From Rhodococcus erythropolis NBRC 15567 (GTDB lineage: Bacteria; Actinomycetota; Actinomycetes; Mycobacteriales; Mycobacteriaceae), in assembly GCF_001552595.1 (NCBI RefSeq), contig NZ_BCRM01000002.1:1-64000 (forward strand): 64,000 bases of DNA, written 5' to 3'. A program made the position numbers and the translations under genes. Below are positions 62,758-64,000 of this stretch, piece after piece; within the stretch, counting starts at the first letter, position 1; each line of letters starts with the position of its first letter. The notes beneath the pieces are model-generated. The model did no database searches. It was not told the origin of the DNA and was given only the letters and a program-made list of their open reading frames with translations.

Positions 62758-63533
62758 ATCACTGCATGCGTTTTCAGTCGGTTCGACAGCGTATGAGCGT
62801 ACTCGAGAAGTAGCGTTCCCAACTCGGCATGACGCGCGGGCCGAAAGCGGGTTTCCACTCCGGTCAGACTCAGCGCCCAGTCCGGGCGCCCGTTGCGGTC
62901 GAACACCGCGGCACCCATCCCCCAGCTTCCCTCGACGATGAGGGCTGGATTGACGGCATAGCCGGTGACACGCGTCGACTCGATTCGCTCGCGGATTGAT
63001 GCCTCACTGTGGATCTCACCCCATTCCGACTCCAGATTCACTCGGGCGAAATAGTCGTCGACGTCCCGCGTCGGTAGGTGACTCAAGATGGCAAGCCCCG
63101 CCGACGCGACCCCCAACGGGAATCGCTTCCCCTCGTGCAGCACGTGAGATCGCAGCGGAAAACTGCCTTCCTGACTCAAGATGCAGACGGTCTCGTCGCC
63201 GCGACGTGCCGAGAGGAATGCACTCTCCCCCGTGACCCGGGCGAGGTCGTCGACGATGTCGCGAGCGCGGTCGGTGATGTCGTACCGATTTCCGGCCGCG
63301 GCGCCCAGGAGGTACAACTCCGGGCCGAGAGACCACCGACCGGTTCGTGCGTCACGGTCGACCAGTCCTTCGGCAGCCAAAGACGTGAGCAGTCGGTGCG
63401 CGGTGGGCCGAGCGAGGCCGGTGACCTTGCCCAATTCAGTGGTGGAAATGCCCGTTGGCTCAGAGGCGCCGAGGGCTCGCAGAAGTGCCGCCACCCGCGC
63501 GACCATGGCCGGTGATTGCTCGTGAGTAGGCAT
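62754..63533 (-). CDS. IclR-family regulator (PcaR-like)
   Basis: 259 residues. The N-terminal winged helix reads PTGISTTELGKVTGLARPTA then HRLLTSLAAEGLVDRD; the GAF-like effector domain follows (SAFLSARRGDETVCILSQEG, FPLGVASAGLAILSHL, ARVNLESEWGEIHSEASIRE). It is divergent from the first CoA-transferase gene. In rhodococci the IclR regulator PcaR sits beside pcaIJ and responds to beta-ketoadipate-pathway intermediates, which suits this arrangement; the assignment rests on context. Confidence 0.85.
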   Translation of the reverse strand: MPTHEQSPAMVARVAALLRALGASEPTGISTTELGKVTGLARPTAHRLLTSLAAEGLVDRDARTGRWSLGPELYLLGAAAGNRYDITDRARDIVDDLARVTGESAFLSARRGDETVCILSQEGSFPLRSHVLHEGKRFPLGVASAGLAILSHLPTRDVDDYFARVNLESEWGEIHSEASIRERIESTRVTGYAVNPALIVEGSWGMGAAVFDRNGRPDWALSLTGVETRFRPARHAELGTLLLEYAHTLSNRLKTHAVI

Positions 63534-63626
63534 GAGTTCATCCTAGCGTCCATTCAGTGAACGAATTTTCTTCAGATGGTCAGCAGTCGATCAGTTCTGT
63601 CTTGATATTCAAGATCCCTTGAACCT

Positions 63627-63646
63627 GTGAACTGGAGATAGTTCAC
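63627..63646. promoter_or_regulatory. GTGAAC-N8-GTTCAC repeat in the IclR/CoA-transferase spacer
   Basis: GTGAAC (63627-63632) and GTTCAC (63641-63646) are complementary. Related CAGTGAAC (63555-63562) and CAATGAAC (63675-63682) occur in the same 167-bp spacer, so several half-sites for the IclR regulator are plausible. Confidence 0.45.
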
Positions 63647-63700
63647 TGGATAGCGAAGTGAGTGAGTGTCTACTCAATGAACGCTTGGCAGGGAGAAAAC

Positions 63701-64000
63701 ATGACAGCAAAGGTGTACGAGTCCGCGGCGGACGCGGTCGCCGACATCGTCGACGGAGCAACGCTGGCCGTCGGCGGATTCGGTTTGTGCGGCATCCCCG
63801 ACGTATTGATCGACGCGATCGCAGCAACGAGTGCAACCGACCTCGAGGTGTTCTCCAACAACTGCGGCGTCGACGATCACGGTCTCGGAATCTTGCTGAG
63901 CGCCGGACGTATCCGACGGGTGACCGCGTCGTACGTCGGTGAGAACAAGGAGTTCGCCCGGCAGTACCTGGCCGGCGAACTCGAAGTGGAACTGACGCCG
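63701..64000 (+). CDS. 3-oxoacid (3-oxoadipate) CoA-transferase subunit A, partial
   Basis: The first 100 residues from ATG 63701 (ribosome site GGGAG); the gene runs off the window. The start [20 protein letters not shown] then [31 protein letters not shown] and the conserved [20 protein letters not shown] are characteristic of the A subunit of class I CoA-transferases (ScoA/AtoD/PcaI). With an IclR regulator divergently placed, 3-oxoadipate:succinyl-CoA transferase (pcaI) of aromatic catabolism is the favoured reading; acetoacetate transferase (scoA) is the alternative. Confidence 0.9.
   Translation, partial: MTAKVYESAADAVADIVDGATLAVGGFGLCGIPDVLIDAIAATSATDLEVFSNNCGVDDHGLGILLSAGRIRRVTASYVGENKEFARQYLAGELEVELTP

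Overview
This window looks like chromosomal DNA of a mycolic-acid actinobacterium, most probably Rhodococcus of the erythropolis/qingshengii group. That assignment rests on moderately high G+C content, frequent GTG/TTG starts, a 3-ketosteroid dehydrogenase that I recall as very close to KstD2 of R. erythropolis, a furA-katG pair, a DosS/DosR-type hypoxia two-component system, and actinobacterial families (amphi-Trp, RGCVC-like, deazaflavin nitroreductase, FBP zinc finger). I see no tRNA, rRNA, insertion sequence, prophage or CRISPR array.

Layout. 0-3.3 kb: small genes, then a YtrA-type GntR regulator/ABC exporter operon with a perfect 10-4-10 palindrome at its promoter. 3.4-7.3 kb: an FBP zinc-finger protein, a membrane protein, a large secreted protein of unknown function and a decayed wax-ester synthase/DGAT relic. 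7.4-13 kb: MFS pump plus TetR, an HtaA-domain protein, a pentapeptide-repeat protein and a LysM/M23 peptidase. 13.4-22 kb: kstD, two hypothetical genes, a GlcD-like FAD oxidase, a secreted-protein gene broken by a 19-bp tandem duplication, an M20 amidohydrolase, and a divergent MFS/HxlR pair with a large inverted repeat between them.

22.6-33.4 kb is one co-directional gene train and the most unusual locus. It encodes an alpha-oxoamine synthase, a Bcr/CflA-type exporter, both subunits of a biotin-dependent acyl-CoA carboxylase, a two-domain rhodanese, an FMN-dependent monooxygenase of the NtaA/DszA type and two orphan substrate-binding lipoproteins. Most junctions overlap. It may make and export an aminoketone-type small molecule, or handle an organosulfur compound; I do not recognise it as a described pathway. 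33.5-37.4 kb: an amino-acid permease, a TetR regulator and a YtcJ-type amidohydrolase tied together by three copies of one palindromic operator.

38.4-47.6 kb is a redox/hypoxia block: DosR-like regulator, DosS-like GAF kinase, cytochrome c oxidase subunit I, universal stress protein, then NUDIX, KatG and FurA. 48.1-50.8 kb: amphi-Trp protein and a membrane Ser/Thr kinase with DFN in place of DFG. 50.8-57.5 kb: FprA-like ferredoxin reductase broken at a run of seven C, followed (in reverse gene order) by a peptidoglycan-recycling operon anmK-murR-murQ-nagB with an MHS transporter. 57.6-62 kb: an Ntn amide hydrolase, a SdsA1-type alkylsulfatase and a DHA2 pump, with a divergent XRE-cupin regulator. 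The window ends inside the first gene of a 3-oxoacid/3-oxoadipate CoA-transferase, divergent from an IclR (PcaR-like) regulator.

Four short perfect or near-perfect tandem duplications (15-26 bp period) and one homopolymer frameshift recur along the window; two of these events break genes.
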